A stretch of DNA of 64,000 nt from positions 148,545 to 212,544 of the forward strand of contig QKWP01000566.1 of assembly GCA_003550325.1 (NCBI GenBank). Direction: 5' to 3'. The first letter of the stretch is position 1, and each line of letters opens with the position of its first letter. Below are positions 46,181 through 57,764 of the stretch, piece after piece. The notes beneath the pieces were generated by a model. The model saw nothing but the letters and a program-made list of their open reading frames with translations, was not told where the DNA came from and made no database searches. Origin of the DNA: Gigaspora rosea (lineage: Eukaryota > Glomeromycota > Glomeromycetes > Diversisporales > Gigasporaceae). The translations under genes were made by a program, and so were the position numbers.

Positions 46181-47432
46181 ATGGCTTACAAGGCAATTAT
46201 TTTTGATATGGGTGGTGTGTGCGTTGGCTCTCCTTTTGAAGGAATAATGAAATTTGAAAAAGAACATAATTTGCCTCATAATTATATCAATATTATAATG
46301 TGGGTTTAATTAAAAGATAATTGTTTTTTTTTTTTCGTTATCTTCATACTCATTTTCTCTTATTTTAAAAGTGTGAAAAATGGTGAAAATGGTGCTTTTC
46401 AGGTCTGTAAAATAATAATAATAATAAATAGGAACCGTTTTTTTTAAATTAATCTTTTGATTGATTGATTGAGTATTTTACATAAAAGTAGCGATTAGAA
46501 CGTGGAGAACTTTCGCTCAACGAATTTTATCCAATATTTAGTAAAGAATTATCAAACCCAATAAACAAACAATATTACATACAGTATCTTAAATCACGTG
46601 GGGGTAAGCCATGAATTCTGAATTTATTCATTATTAAATTTCGATGTTTAAACTATTTTAATATTAATCTATTTCGTCTATATAAAAAAAAAAAAGAAAC
46701 TACTTTACCTCAAATTCCAGATCAAATATCAATAGATGGCAAATCATTATTTCGAAAAATGATGTTTGAATCAACAAAGATCAATCCAATCGTTTTCAAT
46801 GCACTTAAAAAACTTCGTTCAAGTAATAAATTTAAACTAGCAGCTTTGACAAATAATTTTCCAACGCAAACCGATGATTTAAAAATTGAATTTTTGGAAT
46901 TGAAACGTTTGTTTGATGATTATTTTGAATCTAGTGTTATTGGATTGAGGTACGTTAAGGGTTAAGGATTAATTAGGTTAAAGGTATATTAGAACAGTAT
47001 TAGAACTGAAGAAATTATTGAACTATGAATTTTTGATTCTTTTAGAAAACCGGATCCAAAAATATTTTTATATGCGTGTGAAAAATTAGGAATTGAACCT
47101 AAAGATGCTATTTTTCTTGATGATATTGGAATGTACGTAATTATATTTGTTCATACTATAACATCTATTCATAACATTAACATTTAAAAAATTTTCATCA
47201 ACTGTTTTACATTTAGGAATTTGAAAACGGCAATGAACTTAGGGATGCGAACTATCAGTAAGTATTATTTTTTTTTCGATTTTTATACGAACATATTCAT
47301 ATTAACTAATATTTCTCATTATAATTTATAGAAGTTGAATTAGGTAGATCAGAAAAGGCAATCAAAGAGTTGGAGCAACTTACAGGAATCTCATTATTTG
47401 ATAATGAAATGACCAATAAAACCAAACTTTAA
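46181..47432 (+). CDS. HAD-superfamily phosphatase-like hydrolase, seven exons, 247 aa
   Basis: Exons 46181-46299, 46372-46402, 46492-46603, 46697-46949, 47046-47132, 47217-47257 and 47332-47432 join in phase to 247 residues. HAD motifs in order: motif I AIIFDMGGV (nucleophile Asp9), motif II LAALTNNF (Thr139), motif III Lys173 in GLRKPDPKIF, motif IV FLDDIGMNLKTAMNLG (Asp197, Asp198). The helical cap lies between I and II and includes GENGAFQRLERGELSLNEFY. This is the HAD-IA type related to the N-terminal domain of soluble epoxide hydrolase and ACAD10, which share the FDMGGV form. The second motif-I Asp, the usual acid/base, is Gly here, so classical phosphatase activity is not assured. The protein is probably cytosolic, as no targeting signal is seen. 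It is convergent with the ABC gene, with 152 bp between the stops. Exon 2 is only 31 nt. Confidence 0.9.
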
Positions 47433-47584
47433 CCAATTTCATATGAATATTGATTTTAACGCCTACATAAAGAAAACTCGTCACCACACACTAAAAACCA
47501 TTAAGATTTTGTTTATTATTAGGTGTTTTTTTGTTAACTTCTAGTAGCTACCAAATATCACCAATATTTAAATATAATATACAT

Positions 47585-48778
47585 CTAAACATCTATCAAT
47601 GCTTCATTAGCATTTTCACCTACGTAAGGATTCAACACTAATCGATGGTTAGATACACGTTTTTCTTGTTCCATATTATGCGTAACCCAAATACAAGTAT
47701 ATTCTTTAAGAGTTGTTTCAACTAAAAGACAGGTTGTAGGATCTAGTGCCGATGTTGGTTCTTTAATTTCCAAAAAAAAATAAATAAATAAATAAAAAAA
47801 TTAATTGTATATTTTTAAATCGTGAAAAGGAGGAATAATGTTGAAAAAAGTAATGGTTTATATACCATCAAGAAGTAATATTTGTGGCTTGCATGATAGA
47901 GCAATAGCTAGCGAAATGCGTTGTATTTCACCACCTGATAATTGATTCCAACTTTTTTCCCATAAATCTCTATTAATATTCCATCTAATGAAATCAAACA
48001 AAGTTAAATATCTTTATAATAAATTAAATCTTTTTTTTTTTTTTTAACTTTTTATTTTTATCTTTACCGTTCAGCTATTTCAACCTATTATAAAATGTAA
48101 AATTAGAATGATGTCAACTTAATTTGATACAATAACGATACTTAAACATATGAAAAATTAATAATCTTACCGGATCGTCATATTTGTATCTGTCCTTTTG
48201 TTGCGATTTAAACTTTAGCACATTTTCATGAAATTCCAACGGTGTGCCCTGCATTATGGCTATTACGTAAGAAATCAATGTTAGCAATATCATATGCAAA
48301 TGTTATAGTACACAATGAGTTTCTCAATTTCAACATATTAAAAAAAATTTTTTACATACGAGTTCTCTGCGGGACATACATGACACGAGTTCTCCAATTT
48401 GGAATTCCATATTCTTCAGGAGATCTAAAAATAATCAGAACTGGTCAACAAACAGGCTTAGTTTAGATCAAATTTGTAGTAGATCACATAACATACTTGT
48501 CATCTAAGAAAATAGAACCTTCTTCATATACTGCCAATTGGGAAATACATTTCAACAACGTAGTTTTCCTTTATAAAATAAATGACAATTTTACTTTAGA
48601 AAACAAAAATATTTAATACCATCCTAAATTAAATTGATATTTTTTTGACATACTACCCTACACCGCTTGGACCAGAAATAGTTAATATGTCATTATCATA
48701 TAAAATCAACGAAACATCTTTAAATAAGTAAGTTCCATTCGGCTTTAATTTTGATAGATCCTCAATCTTTAATTTCAT
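47585..48778 (-). CDS. Soluble ABC ATPase (FetA/STAR1-like), seven exons, 219 aa
   Basis: Minus-strand exons 48778-48657, 48568-48497, 48424-48360, 48259-48171, 48084-48068, 47984-47866 and 47760-47585 join in phase. The protein is a single nucleotide-binding domain: Walker A GPSGVGKTTLLK (residues 36-47), Q-loop VMYVPQRT (Gln84), signature LSGGEIQRISLA (137-148), Walker B QILLLDE with catalytic Glu162, D-loop SALD, and H-loop His189 in WVTHNM. There is no membrane segment, so it must act with a separate partner or as a soluble ATPase. The short, PQRTPIMQGTPLEF-containing helical region resembles bacterial FetA/YbbL and plant STAR1 proteins, whose partners are small membrane proteins. That assignment is from memory of the family. 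Exon 5 is only 17 nt. It is divergent from the App1-like gene (275 bp between starts). Confidence 0.9.
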
Positions 48779-49053
48779 TTTGTTTTAATTAATTAATAAA
48801 TAACAATATATGCGTCTAGTTTTTTTTTTTTTTGAATTATCCTGAATAATCCTGAATAATGATGAAATGATATTTTTTTTTTGTTGGCCTATTTATATAA
48901 ACTCAGAGATAGTCCGGTGATATTATTTTAATCTTCCTAATTAATTCCCGTCGTTAAGAGATTAGATTGCGGAATATAAAGTCACACAATATTTTCTTAA
49001 ATGGGAAATTTTTGTAACTGTGGGCAAAGTTTTTTGCCGCAAAAGAATTTATT

Positions 49054-52000
49054 TTGGAATGGTTACACAAAGACTCTGAATACTATAAGAATGCAGGAAT
49101 GCTTAAAACATCATTTAAACGATTGAATTATCGTTTTCTTTTAAGCAAACGAGTGAAATTCATTAAAACCAATACAATGTCTGCAGATAAGATTGATACC
49201 GCAAAGGCAGAACTAAATGAAGCAAAGGAAGAACTAAATGATTTAAATGAAGAACGTGAACAACATTGCTTGCTTTTTCCTACTTATGCTACTAAGCATC
49301 GCCTCGGTAGTTATATTTTTATCTTTATTAAATAATTCCATAAAATACAAATAGTGTTGGCCAATCCTTATAAGTCCAGATAATTTGAAATTGGAATTGG
49401 GCTTATCGTTTATACGTTTCAAATGGAATTTATAAATCCAATATTCCCGGTTTATATGTCTAATGAAACAATGTCGTCCCAAATACCCAACACTGAGAAC
49501 AAAGCAGTTTCAGTATGTTGATAATTTATAATTTCTTTCTTTCTTTTTTTTTTTTTTTTTAGATGAGTCAAACGTTCCTAAACAAACTGATGAATGGAAT
49601 GTCCGTATTCGAGGTTGGGCATTTTCTGCTCCGAAAACAAGTAGAACTCGTGACCTTTTTATAGGTAAAAGAAATAAATAAATAAGTAAATAAATAAATA
49701 AAATGAAATAAAATAAAAATATTGATAATATTAAACAAATATTATAAATTACCGACAATTTCAGGGCTTGCATCACGCATCGCTGGTGTTAAACAATCTG
49801 ATGCTAGCTACGAACTTCTCAAAGACCGTACTAACTTGTTCTGGGCTTCAAACATGGACAGCAAAACAGAATTCGTGGTTAAAGTAATCGGAACAACCGA
49901 AACTGAAAAAATGGCCATTGAAGGTGATCCTAAAGATGATGAAAAAAAACCAGGTGAAAAGTTAAAGGAACGACTTGATCATCCTGAGCATGAGAAATCC
50001 TCCACGATCCTTAAACCTCAAACCGGCAATTTCAACGGAACTCTTTCTATTAAACAAGCAATAGTTAGCAAGTGGATTGATAAAGATAAAACAATTGTTG
50101 GAGCAGTTTCTGACGCTGTAGGAGGATTGCTTAACCAAGTAGGAATTCATGATGTGTTTGGTAAAAAAAGTAATGACACAGGAGCAATTAAACTGCTTAA
50201 AATCGAAGCGCGTCGACATATTAAGGGTAAGTCATATATATACTTATTTATGATTATCATATCGGATAGACTACTCAGAATTACATATTAATTCATATGT
50301 AATCTTAATTAGATAGTCCATTAGCTATTCCAACTTACAGTATTGTTAATTTGCTCGAACCTGAGGGATATTCTGTAATTTCGGTAAATATTATTTATAC
50401 AGTGTTAATACCTTATTATTTTGAGGATAAACATTTAAATTTTTTTTTTCAGGACATCGATGACACGATTAAACAAACTAATATCTTGGATGGTGCAAGA
50501 ACCGTCTTTTCTAACACGTTTTTAAATGATTGCAAAGAGGTATGTTAGTTATATTTTGCATATATTTTAACATGCAGATAAATATATTTAAATTTTAACT
50601 ATTCTTTTTTTGTTTTTTTCAATTGAAAGGTTTCAGGAATGGCCAACTTATATCATAAATGGGTGATTATCAATTGAAAAAATTCATTTTATATAAACGA
50701 AAATTTTTAACTGAATTATTAAAATTATCTATAAATTAGTATCAAAACGGTGTGGCTATCCATTACGTGTCCAATTCACCTTGGCAATTATTCCCAATGT
50801 TACGAACTTTCTTCGATACCTACAACTTTCCCCCTGGTTCTGCGCATCTTAAATTTTACGATGGTGTGTTCAAGAGTGCGCGTGAACAGAAATTACACCC
50901 AATGGAAAGCAAATTCGTATATATAAGAGAACTTCTTAGAGTAAATATCTTTAATAATTTTACATTAACAGCAGTATGGTATCGTGTGATGTGGCTAGGG
51001 TTGAAGGCACCGTAAATCATCACATGGGTACAGGTGGTGATGCTAAATAATCACATAGTAATGTGCCACATGTTTACTAGTTATTTCTATGTGATAATTT
51101 GGCGTCACATCTCATACCTCACGTGATGATTTAAAATCACATCAAACGCATCTCGTATGAAAAATTTTAACTATAATTATAACTAGTTAAAACATACATT
51201 CGGCTATTTAGTCGATTGTTTGCACACTTTTATTCTGGCATGGAACAAACTAATTAATGACGTGTATCATCGATCAATTAATTTCATGGCAGAATCAGGG
51301 TAGGCAAACAATCGACTGCTAAATTGTTGAGTATATGTTTTTTTTTAACTACAGTAGTTGTAGTTGAAATTTTAATAGAAGCTGCGTCAATCACATGATT
51401 ATTTTAATTATTTAACTTTTGTTTATAATTCTAATAATTATTCAACTTTTTTATCTTAAAGGATTTCCCTGAGCGCAAATTTATACTTGTCGGTGATACA
51501 GGAGAATATGATCCAGAAATGTAAATTATCAAATTAAAAATTAATGTTTAATTTTTTTTGATTGAATTCATATTAACATTGGTTCATATATATATTTAAA
51601 ACTATCCAGTTATTCAACAATTTATCGAGAGAACCCAACCCGAATTCTTCGTATATTTGTCAGGGATGTAACTACAGAGCATGTAAAGGATGAACCGGCA
51701 CAATCACCACATCATTCTTATGCACAAACATTCACATCAACATATCAATATCTTAAAACTTATTATAAAAGTCCAGAAGGAAAAGAAGATCAAAAACTTG
51801 ATGAAACTGTTGAACAAAATGCTGAACAAAGTGTTGAACAAAATGTTGAACAAAATGTACAAGGCCAGGAAAATAATCCACAAAAACCTAAACGTCACAA
51901 TAGTTTATCTGCCAGTTTAATGAATAGGTTACATGAGGATATGTCTTCTATATATTCGTCACTTCATTCAAGTTCTAAACCTGATTCTAAACATGAATTA

Positions 52001-52189
52001 CCAGCTGGTGTAAGTGTTAATCCACAAGACCAACCGGTTGATCAACAAAATTTGGTAACTCCGTTGGAAATGTTTCATGAGAGATTAAATAACTTAAAGA
52101 AAGGGATACCAGATGGTATTTTTTCAACTTTTACTGATCCTAGCGAGTTAGAAAATGATCCTATTATTAAAAATGCATTGAAGTATTAA
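49054..52189 (+). CDS. App1-type phosphatidate phosphatase, nine exons, about 615 aa
   Basis: Exons 49054-49306, 49563-49664, 49765-50226, 50313-50383, 50453-50539, 50630-50662, 50740-50940, 51462-51520 and 51610-52189 join in phase. The N-terminal region has NVRIRGWAFSAPKTSRTRDL and GLASRIAGVKQ, found ahead of the catalytic domain in fungal App1 relatives. The catalytic domain (DUF2183) holds the DxDxT motif in ISDIDDTIKQTN (Asp297, Asp299), then IHYVSNSPWQLFP, GSAHLKFYDG and FILVGDTGEYDPEIYSTIY. App1 hydrolyses phosphatidate to diacylglycerol with Mg2+, and in yeast acts at endocytic actin patches. The C-terminal 170 residues are polar and low-complexity (Gln/Asn/Glu/Val repeats, Ser-rich) and probably disordered. 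Intron 7 (521 bp) holds two foldback elements. AATAAA lies at about 52320. The exact start is the least certain point. Confidence 0.92.
50975..51160. mobile_element. Foldback element in App1 intron 7, first
   Basis: CATCACATGGGTACAGGTGG...AATAATCACATA pairs with TATGTGATAATTTGGCGTCA...CACGTGATG. The outer GTGTGATGTGGC also pairs with GATTTTAAATCATC-type sequence. It lies wholly inside the intron and does not touch splice sites. Confidence 0.65.
51193..51338. mobile_element. Foldback element in App1 intron 7, second
   Basis: TTTAGTCGATTGTTTGCACA...TATTCTGGCATG pairs with CATGGCAGAATCAGGG...GGCAAACAATCGACTGC over about 50 bases. It is separate from the first foldback by about 30 bases. Confidence 0.75.
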
Positions 52190-52456
52190 GTATTTAAACA
52201 TATGACTTATTATATCTCAAGTAGCTGAATTTTCTATTTATTTATGTATTTATTATTTATTTTATTTTGTTTTGTTTTGGTCTCGAACTACTTTAGTTAT
52301 TTTCTTTGTTTATATAGTGAATAAAATATAAATCGCGAAGCATATGTTAATATCGATTGATATTCTAATGCCTGCGATTTTACTTATAACGCGTACAAAC
52401 TTAAACATAAAACTGAACATATTTACCAAAATACAATCAAAGTTAATAACGTGACG
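52190..52456 (+). other. App1 3' flank
   Basis: Holds the probable 3' untranslated region with AATAAA at about 52320. Nothing else was recognised before the next element. Confidence 0.45.
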
Positions 52457-52910
52457 TTAGGGTGGGGCCTCAACTAATTAAATCAAACATTAGTTAGGGT
52501 AATATATGAAGATCATTAATTTCGGATTTTTTATAGGCCATATATTTAAATATTAAATTAAATTACATTTATTAGCATAACTATTAAACAAAAGTATATA
52601 TAATTTTTTTTTAACTTGAAGCTCTCAACTATCTCTACATGGTAATAGAGCTATTTTTCAAATAATTTTTAAAAAAATTTCGTAAAAATCAATTAATTTT
52701 TTAACGTTTAATATTGAAAAAAGTAGCTCTATTAACATGTAGAGATAGTTGAGAGCTTCAAGTTAAAAAAAAATTATATACACTTTCATTAGATATTTGT
52801 GCTAATAAATGTAAATTTAATTTTATAATTATTTTGATTAGCGATAATATCGAAATTTAACCATTAATAAATCCGAAATTAATGATTTTATTAGTTGAGG
52901 CCCCACCCTA
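52457..52910. mobile_element. hAT-like element with about 190-bp terminal inverted repeats
   Basis: The ends TTAGGGTGGGGCCTCAACTA and TAGTTGAGGCCCCACCCTA are inverted. Pairing continues to AACTTGAAGCTCTCAACTAT / ATAGTTGAGAGCTTCAAGTT. ACGTGACG flanks both sides (52449-52456 and 52911-52918). Confidence 0.9.
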
Positions 52911-52918
52911 ACGTGACG

Positions 52919-54680
52919 TAGTTAGTGAAGTATTGACGTCGCACTAAATTTTATAAGACGTAAGGTAGATAGCTATCTTTGACAGAATGATGTTTCTATT
53001 GGAATTCGTCAACGTTTAAAACCATTACCTTAAAAAGAATTGTGAATTATCTCTATGAACTCGTGATTCTCCGTGATACCCTCCATAGTACCCTCCATAT
53101 CAAAATATCCCTCTCAAAAAATTTATGTAGAATGTAAAATACCAGGGGGATTCCATGTAAAAAATTTTTTCGTATGATTGTAGTATCCGGGTACTAACTT
53201 GTGAATCCAAGCACGTGGATGCACTAAAAGCAAAAATATAATTTAATATGGAAACTAAAATGGAAACAAGCTAACGAAAAAAAGGTGTAATAAAGGCATC
53301 TCTATTTGGAAGTATCACTTTCACACGCTAAATTAAAGGCTAACAATTAAATATACTATAGAACAATTGTATTTTCAATGGGGTTGTGAAGCTTAAAATG
53401 CTTCAATTCTGAACAAAAAAAGATAAAGAGATATCCCGGTGCAACTAACAAAAAAACTTCGGCACGTGAAAGGCTGTGGTTGTGATTCCAAACAAATCAC
53501 ACGAATACGTACTATGTCCATCACTAAGATTTAAATTAGTGATCATCTCTGCACTATGTTTGTAATTGGACCAATGATAGACACCCCAGTGCATTATGGC
53601 ATGTTTTAAATTTTTGACATACGAAAAAGTAAACAGACAAAAAAAAACAAACCGAAGGAAATGAGTCAAAAAGAAAAAGAACTACAAAATAAAACATAAT
53701 CTTTAAACGCGAAATAATGCCGTTATTTTGGTATGCCCATGTGCGTTGTTTCGAAGTAAGGTTAATTTTCTGGATCCAATATATCTATTGTCACAACGAT
53801 AAATTATATGTGCTATTTTGAAAGACTCAATTTTTAAATAACGCCCACGAGCATTATGAATGACAAAATGTCAAGCTCATCTTCCTATATACGTACGTAC
53901 ATATTTAAAGATTTTAAAAAATCTACATGCATAATACGCCAATGTCGTTCTAGATTCAAAAATCTATGCAAATTATCACATGATTTTTGTAAATTGATGC
54001 TCAATTTAATAATGGTGCTAAAATAAGAGTTTTTTTTTGTATTGAAAGGTGATACATTATAAATGTAGTGAAATTTAAAAAGAAATCTAATTACTTAAGA
54101 GATTATCGTTATCATTTCTTGGGGTTGATCTACAGTACAATTTACAATAAGCGATCTTATCAGTTAAAGAATTTTATCGATTATCAGTGTCAACCTGGCA
54201 AACCGGTAGTAGCTCGTGATTTGGCTAGGCGACGTATGTGCGTGATTTTTCAGGAATAATTTCATCAAGACAAAAGGAAAATAAAAGTGAGGTGCCATTA
54301 AAATATTGATTAAAAACTCTGTAGGTAGTCTAGCCAGTAATGATATTATTTAAGCTTATATTGTAATTTATGTAAGCAAAATAATTTGATCAAAAATTTG
54401 TCTGTAAATTAGTCTAAGAAATAAATTTAATATATTTTAGAATTAAGAGTTAGAAAACTAGTATAATATTAGATATTAGAGGTTAAAAGTTAGAGTTAGA
54501 AATAAAGTTTGCAATTGGTTTTGAGATATAACAATTGTAGTGTTGCACACCACTAGTGTGATTTAACAAAACCATTCATTTTTATATTTGCTGTGAACGA
54601 ATAAGTTATATAATTACAGAGACATTTTAACTAGTTATACAATAGTTTATACAGTAATCAATACGTTTTATTTTACACAT
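52919..54680. other. Gene-free stretch
   Basis: No recognised gene. About 53705-53760 and 53820-53860 hold inverted GCGTTATT/AATAACGC-type words around CCCATGTGCG, perhaps ends of a small element. The short open frames at 53445-53669 and 54068-54259 have no recognisable domain. Confidence 0.4.
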
Positions 54681-54684
54681 TCTT

Positions 54685-54870
54685 ATTTAAATTCAATTTA
54701 CCATGAGGATTCAAAGAAGCCAGCGTGACACTTTTGCAAATTGCACCCGCTAACGCTTTTTCCTCCTTCTGATCCAAGTTCATTAATAATAAAAACCCAA
54801 TAAAGTCAACGTATTGCTCTTGCAAAATACGTCTGCTAATGCTTTTCCTTCTCTAATTCACAGTGATTGT
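54685..54870 (-). pseudogene. RNI-type leucine-rich-repeat protein fragment (broken)
   Basis: On the minus strand GKALADVFCKSNTLTLLGF is followed, after shifts of frame, by NELGSEGGK and KALAGAICKSVTLASLN. This is the repeating GGKALADALCKNTTLTSLDL-like pattern of NLRC3/ribonuclease-inhibitor-type leucine-rich repeats. At least two frameshifts break it, and only about two repeat units remain. These repeats form a protein-binding horseshoe. No promoter or other domain is visible. Confidence 0.65.
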
Positions 54871-54884
54871 AAATGATCTAGTCT

Positions 54885-54995
54885 TTTGAAATTTTTCTAA
54901 TGACCTCAAATGACTGGTCATGCAAATTTTAGGTCATTAAAATGACTCGTGACCTAATGACAACAGTCATTTAAGGTCATTAGGTCATTTTACAT
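54885..54995. repeat. TGACCTAATGACC-type short repeats
   Basis: TGACCT, AGGTCATT and ATGACT words recur in both orientations over about 110 bases, making a self-complementary low-complexity block. Confidence 0.6.
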
Positions 54996-56475
54996 ATAGA
55001 TGAAACATATTGGGATTTATTTGTTCTTCGATCAATTTTGTTCGCAAAAAAAAACTGTAATAACAAGAATTCTCTAAAATATTTTGAGTTTGGAAATGAA
55101 CTTGTGGTGCATCATATATAAAGTCAAAATTGTACGATACTCGTAACTTAGTTAAAGTTGTTCAAAGTATAAATTGCATACATTGAGGGATTTTAGAATT
55201 AAAAAAAAAAAAAAAAAATAGGAAATCAGAAAATGAAATGGGAGTATTTGAAGACCCCCATTTCGTGAAATCAGTTAATGACAAAGATTATTAATTCAAA
55301 TTATCGGGAAATGAAATAAACTTGATACATCGCTTATTTGAAAATAAGTACATCATCTATTCCTATCAAAACCCGCTTCCTGTTTTGATTCTGAAACCTT
55401 TCATTATAAAGTTTTATCTATTTATTAAGAAATTTGATCTGAACAGATGGTGCAAATAATTCATATTGCACATGTAAATCGGAACTATTAGCTGAATAAT
55501 TATTGCCTAGTGAAGGGCTAACATAAAACTATATAGTAAACATATTTAACAAAATCAAAGGTTTCTGCAAAGTATAAATGCCGTAGAAATTAATTGCGGC
55601 CCTGCAAAAAAATTTTAGCATCGATTTTTTGGTAGAACCTATAATGTGTGCCATAATCTAAATTAAAAACCGCAACTTTAAATATTATAAAATTTAATAA
55701 CTGTAGAATTATTAAATATATTCAAATGTATATCGTAATATGAATAAATAATGCAATATTAATTTTTGACAATTATTACGTGTTTAATTAATAACATGCA
55801 ATTTAAATATATTTTATAGGGAATTGTTATTTCCACCATGATTTTTTGTTATACAAAAATTTTTTTTTTTTTTTGGTATTAAGGGCTTATATCTTTATTA
55901 GTAATTTAGAAAAGCTACTACATGGAGTATACTTCTTTATATAAATACAAAATTTAAATTACATGCAAGAATTGAAGCTCAGACTAATTTATCTGCGACC
56001 TAAACCTACTAGAGTGGTCAAGACTCACCTAGTTTGATAAGTTAAAATAAAATTTATAGGAGAACTATATTTAACCCAATGGACAGCCCAAGAACTAATC
56101 TTCTTAAGAGCTGTACCAATTGGTGGACATGAATTTGGGTTAATATAGAGTTGATCAGGTTGGCCACAAGGACAACTATATGTAAATGTTCTGCATAAAG
56201 ATGGTTGCTTTTTGATTTGTAATATATTAGGAGTAGTAGAAGAAGAATAAGTAATATTATTAGTTTTTCGCCATGAAGCAAATTGATAATTCAGAGACTT
56301 GAAGAAGAATTTTTATAATGATTTGTGAAGCTAATTTAGGAGATAAGTAAAAGGGTCTAAGATCTTGAATAAGATGAGAAGGAATTAAGCCTTTGAGTGT
56401 AGTTTGAATATAATAAGAAGAAAGTAGAGCTGGTGATAAGTAAAAGGCTGGGTGATTATAAATAGTTTGAATAAA

Positions 56476-57399
56476 TTAAGATATGGTATTTGAAGAAAGG
56501 TCTAAATCTGTAGAGTTAATAGTATTAGTAATAGTAGTAAGAATAAGCTGGTTAATATTGTTTGTGCCAGAATAAAAAAGCCAGTGATTAGGGGAGTCAG
56601 GAGTGTTGCATATAAAGCAGTTAGTATTTGGAAATAGGTTAGGATAAATTGAGTGAAAGTAAGAGTATGAAGGTAGTTCATTTAAAAATAATTTAATTTT
56701 AAAAGCTTTAAGGTTGCTAAGTTTGAAGTTGGTAATTATTTGAAGCTTTTTGATTATTATTGAAATATAACCAAGTGGAGTTCCAATCAAAATAGTGAGT
56801 AAGTGTGACCATTCATTTGTACATTGCTGAGAGGACCATAAAGCTATGATGTGAGCTTTGCAAATATTTTTAATAAATCTTCATATAGGTTGTAAAACTT
56901 GGGTATTTTCCCAATGTAAAGTATAGAAAGGGATATAGAAGTTGGTATAGTTAAAGTTAAAAAAAGAAGCAGAGATATGTTGATTGGTGAGTTGATCAGC
57001 AAGATTATTAAAAGGATTATCAGAATGGGCCTGAACTTTGTGTAATATAAGTTGAATATTAAAAGATTTAATAACATTAAAGAGTGTATGCCATATAGGC
57101 CATGCAGTAAATTTGAATTTTTTAGGAGAGTTTGGATTAAGGTGTATAAGTTTGATGTATTTGGATATAACTGATTGTGAATCAGTATAAATTTGAATAG
57201 TAGAGTTTTGTGGTACAGTAGCAATAGCAGATAGAATTGAAATTAATTCAGTATAATATAAAGAGGGCCAGGATTTAAGTTGGGCTGAAAACTCATGTAC
57301 AATTTGATTGTTATAAAGTTGTACCCAACCAATACCCATAGAACATTGGTTAGTACAGATATTTTTAACAGAGCCATCTGCATAAAAAATAAAAGATAT
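56476..57399 (-). pseudogene. LINE ORF2 C-terminal part: RNase H and zinc-knuckle-like region
   Basis: The minus strand reads FIFYADGSVKN (first catalytic Asp), YYTELISILSAIA (catalytic Glu), IQIYTDSQSVISKY (second Asp), then LILHKVQAHSDNPFNNLADQ (His and final Asp). This is a full DEDD RNase H set. It removes RNA from the RNA-DNA hybrid during retrotransposition. One in-frame TGA near 56881 separates this from KAHIIALWSSQQCTNEWSHL and the Cys/His-rich end CFICNTPDSPNHWLF, which lies in the same frame. Further stops follow beyond 56476. Upstream, the frame at 57688-58094 has been split by the inserted element and holds stops. The copy is inactive. Confidence 0.88.
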
Positions 57400-57478
57400 A
57401 TAATTATAGTTGTTTTTAGCAAATGATTGTAATAATTGGAAAGTTTGGTTAAATAGAAAAAAATCAGAAACTAAGTGG

Positions 57479-57764
57479 TAGGGTTCCGCAATTTGATTAG
57501 ATCTTCAAATATTTGAATCAAATATTTAATCAAATTCAAATTCAAATTTGACTAGATTTGATTTAATCAAATTCAAATATGGCCAAATTTGATTTGATTT
57601 GACAAATATTTAATTTGATTTGAAAATTACTATTACAAATTCAAATTCAAATCAAATTCAAATTCAAATATTTGAATCAAATCAAATTCAAATCTGGGTC
57701 AATTTGATTTGATCAAATTCAAATTGATCCAATATTTGATTTGATTTGAATTTGAGGAACCCTA
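57479..57764. mobile_element. hAT-like element (286 bp) inside the LINE
   Basis: The ends TAGGGTTCCGCAATTTGA and AAATTTGAGGAACCCTA are inverted. CTAAGTGG is duplicated exactly (57471-57478 and 57765-57772). The interior is self-complementary AAATTTGAATTTGATT-type sequence. The insertion postdates the LINE. Confidence 0.93.

Noticed and set aside
54068-54259. 63-aa open frame MKFKKKSNYLRDYRYHF...
   Set aside because: No domain, intron evidence or neighbouring exons. It could be a remnant, but cannot be supported.
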